From NCBI GenBank assembly GCA_017744315.1, contig JAGIBN010000006.1:124001-188000 (forward strand): a stretch of DNA of 64,000 bases. The letters run 5' to 3'. Shown here piece by piece: positions 35,844 to 45,807 of the stretch (positions are counted from its first letter, which is position 1; each line of letters opens with the position of its first letter). The notes under the pieces are model-generated. The model searched no databases. It saw nothing but the letters and a program-made list of their open reading frames with translations, and was not told the origin of the DNA. Origin of the DNA: Porphyrobacter sp. (GTDB lineage: Bacteria; Pseudomonadota; Alphaproteobacteria; Sphingomonadales; Sphingomonadaceae). The position numbers and the translations under genes were made by a program.

Positions 35844-37829
35844 ATGTTCACCAAGATCCTCATCGCCAACCGTGGAGAAATCGCCTGCCGGGTGATCCGC
35901 ACCGCACGGCGCATGGGGATCGCGACCGTGGCGGTGTACTCGGACGCCGACGCGCGCAGCCCGCATGTGACCATGGCGGACGAGGCGGTGCATATCGGCC
36001 CCTCGCCAGCCGCCGAAAGCTACCTCAAGGCCGACCGCATCATCGAAGCCTGCAAGGCCACCGGGGCGCAGGCAGTCCACCCCGGCTATGGCTTCCTCTC
36101 CGAGCGGGCGAGCTTCGTCGAAGCGCTCGAAGCGGAGGGCATTGCCTTCATCGGCCCGCCCGCCTCCGCCATCGCGGCGATGGGCGACAAGATCGAGAGC
36201 AAGAAGCTGGCGCTTGCTGCTGGCGTCAACGTGGTGCCTGGCTTCGTCGGTGAGATCACCGACACCGAGCACGCGGTGAGCATCGCCGCAGAGATCGGCT
36301 ATCCGGTGATGATGAAGGCGAGCGCCGGCGGCGGCGGCAAGGGCATGCGCCTCGCCTGGTCCGAACAGGACGTGCGCGAAGGCTTCGAAAGCGTGCGCCG
36401 TGAGGGGCTCAACTCGTTCGGCGACGACCGAGTGTTCATCGAGAAGTTCATCGAGGACCCGCGCCACATCGAGATCCAGCTGCTCGGCGACAAGCACGGC
36501 AACCTGGTCCACCTCAACGAGCGCGAATGCTCGATCCAGCGGCGCCACCAGAAGGTCGTCGAGGAAGCGCCCAGCCCCTTCGTCACCCCCGACATGCGCC
36601 GCCGCATGGGCGAGCAGGCGGTCGCGCTGGCACGGGCGGTCGGGTACTATTCTGCCGGGACGGTCGAGCTGATCGTCAGCGGCGCCGATCCGACCGGCCA
36701 GAGCTTCTACTTCCTCGAGATGAACACCCGGCTGCAGGTCGAGCATCCGGTGACCGAGGCCATTACCGGGATCGACCTCGTCGAGCAGATGATCCGCGTC
36801 GCCGCCGGAGAGGTGCTGCCGTTCACGCAGGCAGAGGTCGGGCTGAACGGCTGGGCGATCGAAACGCGGGTCTATGCCGAGGACCCCTATCGCGGCTTCC
36901 TGCCCAGCACCGGGCGGCTCGTGCGGTACAATCCTCCGCGTGCCGGGGAAGAGCACATCCGCGTCGACGACGGCGTTCGTGAGGGCGGCGAGGTGTCGAT
37001 CTTCTACGACCCGATGATCGCCAAGCTCATCACCTGGGCCGAGACGCGCGAGGGCGCGGCGGACTTGCAGGTCGAGGCGCTCGATCGGTTCGAGATCGAG
37101 GGTCCGGGCCACAACATCGATTTCCTCAGCGCGCTGATGCAGCACCCGCGCTTCCGTTCCGGGAACCTCACCACCGGCTTCATCGCCGAGGAATATCCCG
37201 AAGGCTTCCACGGCGCCCCGGCCGACGAGAACCGCCTGCACGTCATCGCCGCCATCGTCGCCGGGAACGCCTGCACCCGCATGGCCCAGGCTCGCCGCAC
37301 TTCCGGCCAGCTCAACGGTCCGCCTTCAGTGCCCAGCGAATGGACCGTGCGGATCGACGGGCACGACTACGAGGTCACGCTGGGCGACGGGCACGCCATG
37401 GTCGACCAGCACCGGATCGAGGGTACTTGCGACTGGCTGCCCGGCCAGCGCACTGCCAGCGCGACCGGGCCCGGCGAACGGCTCGGCCTCAAGGTTGCGC
37501 GCGAGGGGCTCGACTGGCTCATCACAACGCACGGCCGCCGCCACCGCGCCCGCGCCCTGCCCGCACGCCTCGCCCCGCTGGCGGCGTGGATGAAGGAGAA
37601 GGTGCCGCCCGATCTCTCGCGCCTGTTGCTCAGTCCGATGCCGGGCCTGCTGGTCAAGCTCCACGTGGCGCAGGGCGACAAGGTCGCCGCCGGCCAGCCG
37701 CTCGCCACGGTCGAGGCGATGAAGATGGAGAACATCCTGCGCGCCCAACGCAACGGCACGGTCAAGGCGGTGAACGCCGAAGTCGGCGCCAGCCTAGCCA
37801 CCGATGCGGTGATCCTCGAACTGGAGTGA
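35844..37829 (+). CDS. pccA: Propionyl-CoA/acyl-CoA carboxylase alpha subunit (biotin carboxylase + BCCP)
   Basis: A 661-residue protein: biotin carboxylase domain (1-445; MFTKILIANRGEIACRVIRTA, KASAGGGGKGMRL, EMNTRLQVEHPVTE), a BT-type linker domain (about 470-590, VPSEWTVRIDGHDYEV) and a C-terminal biotinyl domain with EAMKMEN (Lys near 627). This three-part layout is that of propionyl-CoA carboxylase alpha. It needs a beta subunit (PccB), not present in the window. It also could lend biotin carboxylase activity to the split BCCP/carboxyltransferase at 29010-30946. Starts 3 bp after the LprI-like stop. Confidence 0.92.
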   Translation: MFTKILIANRGEIACRVIRTARRMGIATVAVYSDADARSPHVTMADEAVHIGPSPAAESYLKADRIIEACKATGAQAVHPGYGFLSERASFVEALEAEGIAFIGPPASAIAAMGDKIESKKLALAAGVNVVPGFVGEITDTEHAVSIAAEIGYPVMMKASAGGGGKGMRLAWSEQDVREGFESVRREGLNSFGDDRVFIEKFIEDPRHIEIQLLGDKHGNLVHLNERECSIQRRHQKVVEEAPSPFVTPDMRRRMGEQAVALARAVGYYSAGTVELIVSGADPTGQSFYFLEMNTRLQVEHPVTEAITGIDLVEQMIRVAAGEVLPFTQAEVGLNGWAIETRVYAEDPYRGFLPSTGRLVRYNPPRAGEEHIRVDDGVREGGEVSIFYDPMIAKLITWAETREGAADLQVEALDRFEIEGPGHNIDFLSALMQHPRFRSGNLTTGFIAEEYPEGFHGAPADENRLHVIAAIVAGNACTRMAQARRTSGQLNGPPSVPSEWTVRIDGHDYEVTLGDGHAMVDQHRIEGTCDWLPGQRTASATGPGERLGLKVAREGLDWLITTHGRRHRARALPARLAPLAAWMKEKVPPDLSRLLLSPMPGLLVKLHVAQGDKVAAGQPLATVEAMKMENILRAQRNGTVKAVNAEVGASLATDAVILELE

Positions 37830-37831
37830 CG

Positions 37832-38635
37832 ATGGACTACGCCGAGTACGAACGCGTCTTCAACACGGGCGACGACGACCTGCTGGTCGAGCGGTTCTTC
37901 TGCGACGACGTCACCTTCTCCGCCGGCTCGGGCGACCGCGAGGGCAAGGACGGGCTGCTCGCCTTCTTGCGCTGGGCTCATGACGGCGTGCGCGAGGTCA
38001 TGCGGCCGCAGAGCTGGGTGCTGCAGGGCGACCATCTGTTCGCAGAGGTCGACATGGACTTCCATGCCAGCAAGGAGCGGCCGGACTTTCCGTTCGGTCA
38101 CCTCCATCCCGGCGACACGGTGACGGTCAAGTTCCTCGTCCACTACACTCTGCGAGACGGCAAGGTAGCCGCGCTCAAGTCCATGACCTGGGCTCCCGGC
38201 AAGGGCGTGACCACCCTCCCCCTCCTGGGCCCACACCCGAGCCAGCTGGCGGCCTACGGTGCCTATACCGCAGCGTTCTCCAACGGCGATCCGGGGCGGT
38301 ACACACGGTTTTACACCGACGACGTCGAGCTGCTGCTCGGCTCGGTGGCGCCGATGAAGGGCAAGCAGGCAATCGCGGACTTCTACACCGCGATGTTCCA
38401 GCGCGTGCGCGAGGGGCTGACGGTGCACTCGATCACCGCGAGCGAGCACGAGATCGTCAGCGACACCACCAGCCGCTTCACCGCCATCGCCGACGCGCCG
38501 GACTTCGTGGTCGGGCCGCTGGGCAAGGGCGACTACATCGAGGTGCGGGTGATCGTGACCTACACCCTGCGCGATGGGCTGATCGAGCGGATCGCGGTGC
38601 AGCGCGCGGGAGAGCCGGTGACGGTGCGGGCCTGA
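37832..38635 (+). CDS. Cytoplasmic protein with two SnoaL/NTF2-like domains
   Basis: A 267-residue protein with two tandem SnoaL-like domains (about 3-125 and 130-262): MDYAEYERVFNTGDDDLLVERFFCDDVTF and YGAYTAAFSNGDPGRYTRFYTDDVEL, each ending in a YTLRDGxI strand. No signal peptide. It starts 2 bp after the carboxylase stop, so it is the last gene of the operon. A ligand-binding, isomerase or lyase role for the pathway is possible but unsupported. Confidence 0.78.
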   Translation: MDYAEYERVFNTGDDDLLVERFFCDDVTFSAGSGDREGKDGLLAFLRWAHDGVREVMRPQSWVLQGDHLFAEVDMDFHASKERPDFPFGHLHPGDTVTVKFLVHYTLRDGKVAALKSMTWAPGKGVTTLPLLGPHPSQLAAYGAYTAAFSNGDPGRYTRFYTDDVELLLGSVAPMKGKQAIADFYTAMFQRVREGLTVHSITASEHEIVSDTTSRFTAIADAPDFVVGPLGKGDYIEVRVIVTYTLRDGLIERIAVQRAGEPVTVRA

Positions 38636-38640
38636 GGCTC

Positions 38641-39198
38641 CTAGCGGGTAAGCGCGCGCACGACCTCGGCCAAGTCCTCTGGCCTGTCGACGTCGCGCAG
38701 CATTCCCGGTTCCGGCTCAAGGAGCGTGGCTCCGGCAAGTAGAGGGCCCGCCCCCCGATCGCCCGTAAGCGCAGCGGCCTTCTGGATCAGTGAGCGATCG
38801 AGCAAGGCAGGCACACCGGCATGTCCGTCAGGATGCCGGGTGGCCGCCGGTGCGGGCGAGGCCGCGATTTCGCGCAGATAGTCCGCCGCCACCAGCGGCA
38901 TGTCAGCAAGCAGGATCAGCAAGGTCTCTGCTTCGACTTCGAGCGCGTACTCTGCCTCTAGCGCCAGCGATGTGCCAAGCCCCGCCTCAGGCATCGAGTT
39001 GACCAAGGCGTGCCAGCCCTCGGCAAAACTCACGCCCTCCGGGCCGGTGACGATCACGCCGGGCCCGAGCCCCGCCTCTTCAACCGCATCTATCACCCAC
39101 CGGCCGAGCGGTTTTCCACCGCAGTCGGCTTCCAGCTTTCCCCCGCCAAACCGGCTGCCGCGCCCTGCAGCGAGCACCGCGACGAGCGGCTTAGCCAT
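38641..39198 (-). CDS. MobA/MocA-like nucleotidyltransferase
   Basis: A 185-residue NTP-transferase: VAVLAAGRGSRFGGGKLEADCGGKPLG at the N-terminus (nucleotide-binding G-rich loop) and the LILLADMPL metal site. Members related to MocA add CMP to molybdopterin to give the cytosine-dinucleotide cofactor of xanthine-dehydrogenase-family enzymes. It overlaps xdhC by 8 bp. Its likely client is the molybdenum hydroxylase at 42977-45662. Confidence 0.88.
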   Translation of the reverse strand: MAKPLVAVLAAGRGSRFGGGKLEADCGGKPLGRWVIDAVEEAGLGPGVIVTGPEGVSFAEGWHALVNSMPEAGLGTSLALEAEYALEVEAETLLILLADMPLVAADYLREIAASPAPAATRHPDGHAGVPALLDRSLIQKAAALTGDRGAGPLLAGATLLEPEPGMLRDVDRPEDLAEVVRALTR

Positions 39199-40036
39199 GC
39201 GGGTGGAGCGCCTCGTACTCGCCGACGATCCCGGCGAGCACCGAGAGCGCCAGCACCCCCGGCTCGCGGCTGTGGGTGATGACGCCGACCGGGCTGCGGA
39301 TGCGGCCGAGTTGTTCGGCGGGAACGCCGGTTGCCGCCAGCCGCTCGAGCCGGGTGCGCCGTGCTTCGAAGCCGCCCTGGGCACCGATGTAGAACGCGGG
39401 TGTTCCTAGCGCCCACTCGAGGATCGCCTGTTCCCATTCATGGTCGTGGAACAGCAGGACGACGGCGGTCCAGGGATCGGCAGAGAGCCCTGCGGGGTGC
39501 CGTCCTAGCGAGAGGGCGTCCTTGCCATGGGAAGAGACCTCCACACCCGCGGCCCCCGCAAGAGTCACCAAAGCGTCGAGTTCAGGCCCCTCGCCGAACA
39601 CCTGCAAGCGCAGGGCGGGGACATAGCTCCGCGAGTGCAATTGATGGGGCATTACCGGCAGCTCGATCACCGCCGACTGCCGCCCATCCAACCGCGCAAT
39701 AGCAGCCCGGCAAGCCTCCCGATCGGGCTCCGGGTCGATCAGCACGTCGAGCCCACTGCCGCAGGGCAAGCGGAAGTCGATCAGCTCCGATCCGCTGCCG
39801 AACCGCTTGACCACCGGCCCGCTCGCTTCGGCCACTTCGGTCGCGAGCTGGCGTTCGAGGCAGCCGTCGGCGAGACTGCCGGTGATCGTGCCGTCGGCAT
39901 GGACCGCCAGTTGCGCGCCGAGCCGGCGCGAGAAGCTGCCTTCGATGCCGACGATCGTGCACAGACCCACGCCGGGCTCACAGGCCGCGCGCAAGGCGGC
40001 GCGGTCGTCAGCCCAGGCGGTGGTCCGTTCGGGCAT
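39191..40036 (-). CDS. xdhC: XdhC/CoxF-family molybdenum-enzyme maturation factor
   Basis: A 281-residue XdhC-family protein: CTIVGIEGSFSRRLGAQLAVHADGTITGSLADGCLE at the N-terminus and the Rossmann-like C-terminal part (AVVLLFHDHEWEQAILEWAL, FYIGAQGGFEARRTRLERL, IRSPVGVITHSREPGVLALSVLAEI-like). XdhC proteins bind and sulfurate the molybdenum cofactor for xanthine-oxidase-type enzymes. ATG 40036 overlaps the tannase stop by 1 nt (TGATG). Confidence 0.9.
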   Translation of the reverse strand: MPERTTAWADDRAALRAACEPGVGLCTIVGIEGSFSRRLGAQLAVHADGTITGSLADGCLERQLATEVAEASGPVVKRFGSGSELIDFRLPCGSGLDVLIDPEPDREACRAAIARLDGRQSAVIELPVMPHQLHSRSYVPALRLQVFGEGPELDALVTLAGAAGVEVSSHGKDALSLGRHPAGLSADPWTAVVLLFHDHEWEQAILEWALGTPAFYIGAQGGFEARRTRLERLAATGVPAEQLGRIRSPVGVITHSREPGVLALSVLAGIVGEYEALHPHG

Positions 40037-41637
40037 CAGGTCCGCGACGCGTTCGCGATCGTGGTCGTGCATTGGAAGTTGGCCGGATCGTTGGGATCGC
40101 CCTGCCCCTTGTACTGGGCATAGGCAGGCCAGGCGCAGAGCGGACGGGTCATCGGCTCGCGCGGCGGACCGGCGGGTGCCCCCGGAGGACCACCGGCTGC
40201 GGTGGTCGGGCGAGTGGCGACGATCCTGTCCGGCGCCTTGCCCGAGGTGGCCCACTCGTCGATCACGCCGAGGGTATCGAAGTCGCTCGGCCCTTCGCCG
40301 CCCGAGCAGTGATCCATGCCCGGCGCCATGAACAGGCGGTACTGGTTGCTCGCCTGCTCCGCGCTGAGCGTGGGCCGCAGCCGGTCGTAGAAGCCGAGCG
40401 AGTTGGTCGCCGGGATCAGGCCGTCAGACCAGCCATGGCTCATCAGCAGCTTGCCACCGCGAGCGAAGAACGCCTTCAGGCCATCCGCCGGAACGTTGAG
40501 GATATCCGCCCCGTATTCGCGCGAACGCTCCATGTCCCGCTGATAGTCGAAAGTCTTCCAGTCCCAGCCCTGCTGGTCTCCAAAGACCAACATCGAGAAA
40601 TAGGTCAGCGCCACCGGGAACGGTTGCGGCCCCTGCGTCAAAGCTCCGAGCTGCATCTCACTGCCGACCGGCCAGCCCGGCAGGCCCGGAGGACCGTTGT
40701 AAATCGCGCGCATGGTCTCAACTTGCGGCGCGGTCAGGCACTGGTCGTTGTCGCCACTGGTGCACTGGATCGTCGCCGGATCGAACTTGCAGGCATCGGG
40801 CCGACCGACCACGCCGTCTTCGAGTCCGTCGAGCTTGTCACACTGCTTGACCACCGCGCGGTGCACGGCGGCCATCTTGGGAACCGACACCGCCGCGCCC
40901 GGCGCGCGATTAGGCTGCCACCCGGCCCACATCGACTGGGTCATCAGGTCGGTCATCGGATTGGCCGGAGCCATCGCGCTGATGGCGTCGAAATCGTCGG
41001 GATAGCGATGCGCCGCCATCAGCCCCTGGCGCCCACCGGTCGAGCAGGAGTTCCAGTAGGAGAGCTTCGGCCCGCTGCCGTAGAACGTGGTGATGGAGCG
41101 CTTGGCCGTCAGCACCATCTGGTGCACCGCGCGATGGCCGAAATCGACCAGCTTCTCCGGATGGCCGATCGCCCATTCCGCCGTCAGGCCGTTGCCGGAG
41201 TGCCCGGTATCGGTCGTGGCCACGGCGTAGCCACGCTTGAGCGGATCGGCGAGCTGCGAATAGCTGAGCTGCCCCGCCCAGATGCCGTTGCCGATGCCCA
41301 CGAACTTGCCGTTCCAGCCGCTCACCGGAAGCCAGACTTCAACCTTGATGTCGGAATCGCTGGTCGGGGTGAGCGTCGCCTGCACCCGGCAGAACTGCGG
41401 CAGGTCGCGGTAAGCGGCATTGGCCACGCCCGGCGGGAGGTTGCCCGGCAGTCCCGGCTGCTGGAACGCGCCCGGCGCCACGAGCTCAGCGGACGTGACC
41501 TTGCCGCCTTCGAGCGTCATCTTCGCCAGGTCGCCGCAATCGGCCGCCGCAGCCGGTGCCGCCGCCACCATCGCAGCCAGCGCGCCTCCGCCCAGCAGTC
41601 CCCGCAACAGCCCCTTACCCAACAGCGCTCTCCGCAT
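40036..41637 (-). CDS. Tannase/feruloyl esterase family, secreted
   Basis: A 533-residue esterase with a signal peptide (GLLGGGALAAMVAAAPAAAA, cleavage near 31). The nucleophile motif is NSCSTGGRQG (Ser near residue 200) and the late acid/base parts are in SDGLIPATNS and PGMDHCSGG; the paired Cys next to Ser and His form the CS-D-HC arrangement of the family. It hydrolyses aryl esters such as feruloyl or galloyl esters in the periplasm or outside. Free hydroxycinnamates would feed the ferBA pathway. First gene of a three-gene operon with xdhC and the MobA-like gene. Confidence 0.92.
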   Translation of the reverse strand: MRRALLGKGLLRGLLGGGALAAMVAAAPAAAADCGDLAKMTLEGGKVTSAELVAPGAFQQPGLPGNLPPGVANAAYRDLPQFCRVQATLTPTSDSDIKVEVWLPVSGWNGKFVGIGNGIWAGQLSYSQLADPLKRGYAVATTDTGHSGNGLTAEWAIGHPEKLVDFGHRAVHQMVLTAKRSITTFYGSGPKLSYWNSCSTGGRQGLMAAHRYPDDFDAISAMAPANPMTDLMTQSMWAGWQPNRAPGAAVSVPKMAAVHRAVVKQCDKLDGLEDGVVGRPDACKFDPATIQCTSGDNDQCLTAPQVETMRAIYNGPPGLPGWPVGSEMQLGALTQGPQPFPVALTYFSMLVFGDQQGWDWKTFDYQRDMERSREYGADILNVPADGLKAFFARGGKLLMSHGWSDGLIPATNSLGFYDRLRPTLSAEQASNQYRLFMAPGMDHCSGGEGPSDFDTLGVIDEWATSGKAPDRIVATRPTTAAGGPPGAPAGPPREPMTRPLCAWPAYAQYKGQGDPNDPANFQCTTTIANASRT

Positions 41638-41808
41638 AGCCGATCCTCCCCTCATTCGGATTTCGAGTTCGTCATAGTCGCCTTTGCGGTGAAGGCCAGA
41701 AGCGGGTTTGTCGCAAAATGTCTGTGGGCTTGCTCCCGGCGCTAACTCGCAGCAAAGTCAGCACCAAACCGGCGAGAACCGGGGACAGGGAGAGAGGGGA
41801 TTTCCGAC

Positions 41809-42783
41809 ATGAGCAAGTTGAAGCTGCTTCTGGGCGCCGCCGCGATGGCCGTCGCCCTGCCCGCCACCGCCCAGGCACAGGATTGCGACCGCGCGTGCCT
41901 CATCGCCATGGCGGACACTTACGCCGCCGCGCTGGTGGCGCACGATCCGTCGAAGGCGCCGCTCGCCAGCAACGTGGTGACGGTCGAGAACATCAAGAAG
42001 ATCGGCAGCGGCGAAGGCCTGTGGCGCCGGGCGACCAAGGGGCCGACCGAGTTCCAGATCCACGTCGCCGACCCTGTCTCGCAGCAGGTCGGCCTGCTCG
42101 CGATGATGGAAGTCGAAGGCAAGCCGGCGCTCGTCGGCATCCGCCTGAAGCGCGAGAACGGCAAGATCGTCGAGGCCGAGCACATGGTGGCCGAGAACCT
42201 CAGCGAGGGGCAGCTCAACAACCTGCGCACCCCGCGTCCGGCGATCATGCGCCCGGTGTCCGAGGAATACGCGGACTCGCGCGGCCGGCTGATCCACATC
42301 GGCAAGAGCTATTATGACTCGCTCGATAACAACAACGGCAGCCTGACGCCCTTCTCCGACGACTGCGAGCGGCGCGAAAACGGTTTCCAGACCGCGCGCA
42401 ACCCGATGGTCCGCAACACCCCCGGCGGCAACGGCCAGACCGATCCGGCCTTCGCCTACCTCGGCGGGCTCGGCTGCGAGGCGCAGATGGACACCAACAT
42501 GTGGGAGTACATCGACACCATCGAGAACCGCCGGGTCGACATCGCCGACACCGAGACCGGCCTCGTCTGGGGCATGAGCCACTTCCACCACGACATGAAG
42601 GAAGAGCGCTATCGCCTGCTCGGCGTGCCGGGCACCGAATACCGCGTGATCCGCGCCTCGACCGGGGCCGGGTTCGATATGCCGGCGATCCACATCTACA
42701 AGATCTGGGGCGGCCAGATGCATGAGATCGAGGCGATCGGGATCGTGACGCCCTACATGTCGCCGACCGGTTGGGAGAAGTAG
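41809..42783 (+). CDS. Secreted protein, paralogue group A
   Basis: A 324-residue protein with a signal peptide (KLLLGAAAMAVALPATAQA). The mature N-terminus CDRACLIAMADTYAAAL, then VTVENIK, GEGLWRRATKGP and ADPVSQQVGLL match the order in the proteins at 9343 and 10381. The second half has GKSYYDSLDNNNGSLTPFSDDCERRENG, matching GNYYFDAIQ...YYPFSDDCLRHENG in the 9343 protein. The family seems to be two NTF2-like halves joined. Function is unknown. It is divergent from the tannase operon and is followed by a repeat. Confidence 0.77.
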   Translation: MSKLKLLLGAAAMAVALPATAQAQDCDRACLIAMADTYAAALVAHDPSKAPLASNVVTVENIKKIGSGEGLWRRATKGPTEFQIHVADPVSQQVGLLAMMEVEGKPALVGIRLKRENGKIVEAEHMVAENLSEGQLNNLRTPRPAIMRPVSEEYADSRGRLIHIGKSYYDSLDNNNGSLTPFSDDCERRENGFQTARNPMVRNTPGGNGQTDPAFAYLGGLGCEAQMDTNMWEYIDTIENRRVDIADTETGLVWGMSHFHHDMKEERYRLLGVPGTEYRVIRASTGAGFDMPAIHIYKIWGGQMHEIEAIGIVTPYMSPTGWEK

Positions 42784-42787
42784 GGGC

Positions 42788-42974
42788 AAAATCCTCCCCG
42801 GAACGGGGAGGATCTAGGACGGCTTCGAGAGAATCCTCCCTGTCGCGAAGCGATGGGGAGGGGGACCGCCGCCACAGGCGGTGGTGGTGGGGCTGGCGCC
42901 ATGCCACTAGCCCCTCCGTCAGCCCTGCGGGCTGCCACCTCCCCATGACTGCTGCGCAGCCACAGGGAGGATCT
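42788..42974. repeat. Long palindromic intergenic repeats (copies D1 and D2)
   Basis: A short copy (42788-42815, AATCCTCCCCG with CGGGGAGGATCT) is followed at 42831-42974 by a long copy starting AATCCTCCCTGTCGCGAAGCG and ending CACAGGGAGGATCT. The inner arms GGGGGACCGCCGCC and GTGGGG, and CCCCTCCGTCAGCCCTG, repeat the design of copies A-C. They separate the secreted protein gene from the convergent molybdenum hydroxylase. Confidence 0.75.
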
Positions 42975-42976
42975 AT

Positions 42977-45196
42977 TTAAGCGAACTGCTTCGTGTCGAT
43001 CGGCAGGCTGCGAATGCGCTTGCCGGTCAGCTTGAACAACGCGTTGGTCAGCGCCGGGATCACCGGCGGCAGCGCGGGTTCGCCCATGCCGGTCGGTGCG
43101 TTGTCGCTGATGACGAACTCGGTGTGGATCTTCGGCGTGATCGGCATGCGCGGCAGCTGGTAGTCGTGGAAGTTCGACTGCTTTGCCCCGCCGTTCTCGA
43201 TCTGCACCGCCAGGCCCAGGGCCTGGCCGATGCCATCGATGATCGAGCCTTCGACCTGGTTGAGCGCCCCGAACGGGTTGATGATGTGGCTGCCCACGTC
43301 ACCCGCCGCCCAGACGTTGTGCACCTGGACCTGCTTGCGCTCCGACAGGCTGGCTTCCACCACTTCGGCGAAATAGCCCATGTGGCTGAAGTAGAAGCCG
43401 AAGCCGAGCGCGTGACCTTCGGCCACCGGCTTGCCCCAGTTCGCCATCGCCGTCGCCTTCTTGATGACGCCGCGCATGCGGTCCGGATTGAAGCCCGGGG
43501 ACACACCCATGAAGCCGCGCTCGTCGGGCTCTTTCTCGTGCCCTTCGATCATCTCGAGCAGCAGGGTCGGCAAGTCCTTCCCGGTCTCGACCGCAACTTC
43601 GTCGAGGAAGCTCTGCATGACATAGGCCAGCGCGTTCGAAGACGGCGCACGCAGCGCACCCATCGGCACCCGCGTTTCCATCTCGGTCTGCGCATAGCGC
43701 AGGTTCGGCACGAACTTGGCCGGGAAGATGTCCGGCGCCATGGCAGCCGGGTTGTAGGCCCCGGCACCCGGAAGCGAGAAGGTGACGAAGTGGTCGTCGA
43801 ACCCGGTCAGCTTGCCATCGGCATCGACCGCCGCGCGCAGGCGGTGCCAGCCGGCCGGCCGGTAGAAGTCGCTGCGGACGTCATCCTCTCGCGTCCAGAT
43901 CAGCTGGACCGGCGTGCCCGGAACCTTCTGCGCGATAGCCGCGGCCTGGTGCATGAAGTCGTTGGTCAGGCGCCGCCCGAAACCGCCGCCCATGCGGGTG
44001 ATGTGCAGCCGGACCTTGTCCTGCCCGATACCGAGCATCTGCGCGACCGAGCCCTGCCCGGCCTGCGGGTTCTGCGTCGGCGCCCAGAACTCGATCGAGC
44101 CGTCATCGTGCATCAGCGCGGTGCAGTTCTGCGGCTCCATCGGCACATGAGCGAGGAACGGATAAAAGTACTCCTGATCCAGCACTTTGGCCGCCGAAGC
44201 AAACGCCGCATCGACATCGCCATGAGTGACGATCGGCGACTGCGGCTTGCCCGACGCCATCGCCGCGCGGGCGGTTTCGTCGTAGCGTTGGCTCGAATGC
44301 TCACCCCACGGGCCGTTGTCCCATTCGATGGTCAGCTTCTCGCGCGCCTTGTTGGCGAGCCACCAGTTGTTCGACAGGATCGCGACGCCATCGACGAGCT
44401 GTTCGGCATTGCCGTTGCCCTCGATCACGAAGGCATCGATCACGCCCGGCGCGGCCTTCACCGCGTCGAGGTTGGCCGACTTGAGCTTGGCCCCGAACAC
44501 GTGGGAGCGTTCGAAGGCCGCATAGACCATGCCGGGAAGCTGGGTATCGACGCCGAAGATCGGCTCACCCTTCACCACACGCGGCGAATCCACCCCGCCG
44601 ATCGCACGGCCAATGATGTGGAAGGCCTTCGGATCCTTGAGCGTGACGCTCGCAGGATCGGGCGGCGAGAGCTTGGCCGCGTCGCTCGCGAGTTCGCCGT
44701 AAGTGGCCGAGCGGCCCGACGAAATCTCGATCACCTTGCCGAGCTCGGTCTTGAGGCCCTTGGGATCCACACCCCAGCGCTGCGCGGCCGCGGTCACCAT
44801 CATCTGGCGCGTGGCGGCTCCGACCTGGCGCATCGGCATCCAGTTCATCGGCGTGGCGAAACTGCCGCCAGCGAGCTGCGGGCCGAACTTGGCCGCGTTG
44901 CTTTCCGCCTGGGTCACGCGGACCTGGTTCCAGTCGGCGTCGAGCTCGTCAGCGATGAGCATCGGCAGCATGGTCTTGATGCCCTGGCCGATCTCGGGGT
45001 TCTTGCCGACGATGGTGATCGTGTTGTCGGGTGCGATCGAGACGAAGGCGTTGAGGGTCGCCTCAGTGGCTCCCCCGGCCGCCGCCGTCGCCGCGCGGGC
45101 GACCATCGGGATCGAGGCGGTTAGCACCAACCCGCCGCCAGCCATGGCGCTGGCCTTGAGCAGAGTGCGGCGCGAAAGGGTGGCTTGATCAGGCAT
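42977..45196 (-). CDS. Molybdenum hydroxylase large subunit, Tat-exported (IorB-like)
   Basis: A 739-residue xanthine-dehydrogenase-family molybdopterin-binding subunit with a Tat signal ([15 protein letters not shown]). Motifs include [51 protein letters not shown] (FGGGFGR-type), [15 protein letters not shown] and [14 protein letters not shown] [10 protein letters not shown], the last holding the Glu that attacks with Mo. The domain order matches isoquinoline-1-oxidoreductase/aldehyde dehydrogenase beta subunits. It hydroxylates an aldehyde or N-heterocycle. Overlaps the 2Fe-2S subunit gene by 8 bp. Confidence 0.93.
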   Translation of the reverse strand: MPDQATLSRRTLLKASAMAGGGLVLTASIPMVARAATAAAGGATEATLNAFVSIAPDNTITIVGKNPEIGQGIKTMLPMLIADELDADWNQVRVTQAESNAAKFGPQLAGGSFATPMNWMPMRQVGAATRQMMVTAAAQRWGVDPKGLKTELGKVIEISSGRSATYGELASDAAKLSPPDPASVTLKDPKAFHIIGRAIGGVDSPRVVKGEPIFGVDTQLPGMVYAAFERSHVFGAKLKSANLDAVKAAPGVIDAFVIEGNGNAEQLVDGVAILSNNWWLANKAREKLTIEWDNGPWGEHSSQRYDETARAAMASGKPQSPIVTHGDVDAAFASAAKVLDQEYFYPFLAHVPMEPQNCTALMHDDGSIEFWAPTQNPQAGQGSVAQMLGIGQDKVRLHITRMGGGFGRRLTNDFMHQAAAIAQKVPGTPVQLIWTREDDVRSDFYRPAGWHRLRAAVDADGKLTGFDDHFVTFSLPGAGAYNPAAMAPDIFPAKFVPNLRYAQTEMETRVPMGALRAPSSNALAYVMQSFLDEVAVETGKDLPTLLLEMIEGHEKEPDERGFMGVSPGFNPDRMRGVIKKATAMANWGKPVAEGHALGFGFYFSHMGYFAEVVEASLSERKQVQVHNVWAAGDVGSHIINPFGALNQVEGSIIDGIGQALGLAVQIENGGAKQSNFHDYQLPRMPITPKIHTEFVISDNAPTGMGEPALPPVIPALTNALFKLTGKRIRSLPIDTKQFA

Positions 45197-45662
45197 TGGC
45201 CGTCCCCTTTTCAGCAACCATCGCAATCGCATCGCGAATACGGGTGTAGCAGGCGCAGCGGCAGATGTTGCCGGCCATCGCGGAATCGATCTGGCTGGCG
45301 CTCGGCTTCGGATTGCGGGCGAGCAGCGCGCTCGCGTTCATCAGCTGGCCGGCCTGGCAGTATCCGCATTGCATCACGTCTTCTTCGAGCCAGGCCTGCT
45401 GCAGCGCGCGGCCGATCTCGGTCTTCTCGAGCGCTTCGATCGTGGTCACCTTGCTGTCCGCACCGATCGAGCCGACCGGCAGCGAGCAAGAACGCTGGGC
45501 CACGCCGTCGACATGCACGGTGCAAGCGCCGCACAGCGCCTTGCCACAGCCGAACTTGGTGCCGACCATGTGCAGCTCGTTACGCAGCGCCCACAGCAGC
45601 GGCATGTCTTCCGGTACGTCGAGCTCGCGCACCTCTCCGTTGATGTTGACCTTATAGGTCAT
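45189..45662 (-). CDS. Molybdenum hydroxylase 2Fe-2S subunit (IorA-like)
   Basis: A 157-residue protein with two 2Fe-2S clusters: the plant-ferredoxin type ([17 protein letters not shown]...RSCSLPV) and the C-terminal four-helix type ([13 protein letters not shown] and [16 protein letters not shown]). It has no signal peptide and would be carried out with the Tat-tagged large subunit. Start 45662 after GGGGAGAA. It passes electrons from the Mo site, probably to a cytochrome. Confidence 0.95.
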   Translation of the reverse strand: MTYKVNINGEVRELDVPEDMPLLWALRNELHMVGTKFGCGKALCGACTVHVDGVAQRSCSLPVGSIGADSKVTTIEALEKTEIGRALQQAWLEEDVMQCGYCQAGQLMNASALLARNPKPSASQIDSAMAGNICRCACYTRIRDAIAMVAEKGTANA

Positions 45663-45807
45663 CGAAATTCTCCCCTGGTCGCCGGGCTCCACTAGCGCGC
45701 CGGACAAAGTCAATCGCTTGTAGCCCAGGACAATTGTTCGGGAAAGCTTGCTCTCTACAGGGGCGCCTTGCTTGACAAATAACCCAGCAATGCCGGAAGC
45801 TTTACGG

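Noticed and set aside
34818..37241. 807-residue minus-strand frame opposite bioB, the LprI-like gene and pccA
   Set aside because: Antisense shadow of three well-supported genes; Arg/His/Ala-rich composition and no motifs.
43124..45124. 666-residue plus-strand frame opposite the molybdenum hydroxylase large subunit
   Set aside because: Antisense to a gene with a Tat signal and full family motifs; no features of its own.
45729..45738. ACAATTGT palindrome shared with the sequence near 49959 (AACAATTGTT)
   Set aside because: The second copy lies inside the coding start of a secreted protein, so the match is probably chance; only the copy beside the MarR gene is kept as a remark.
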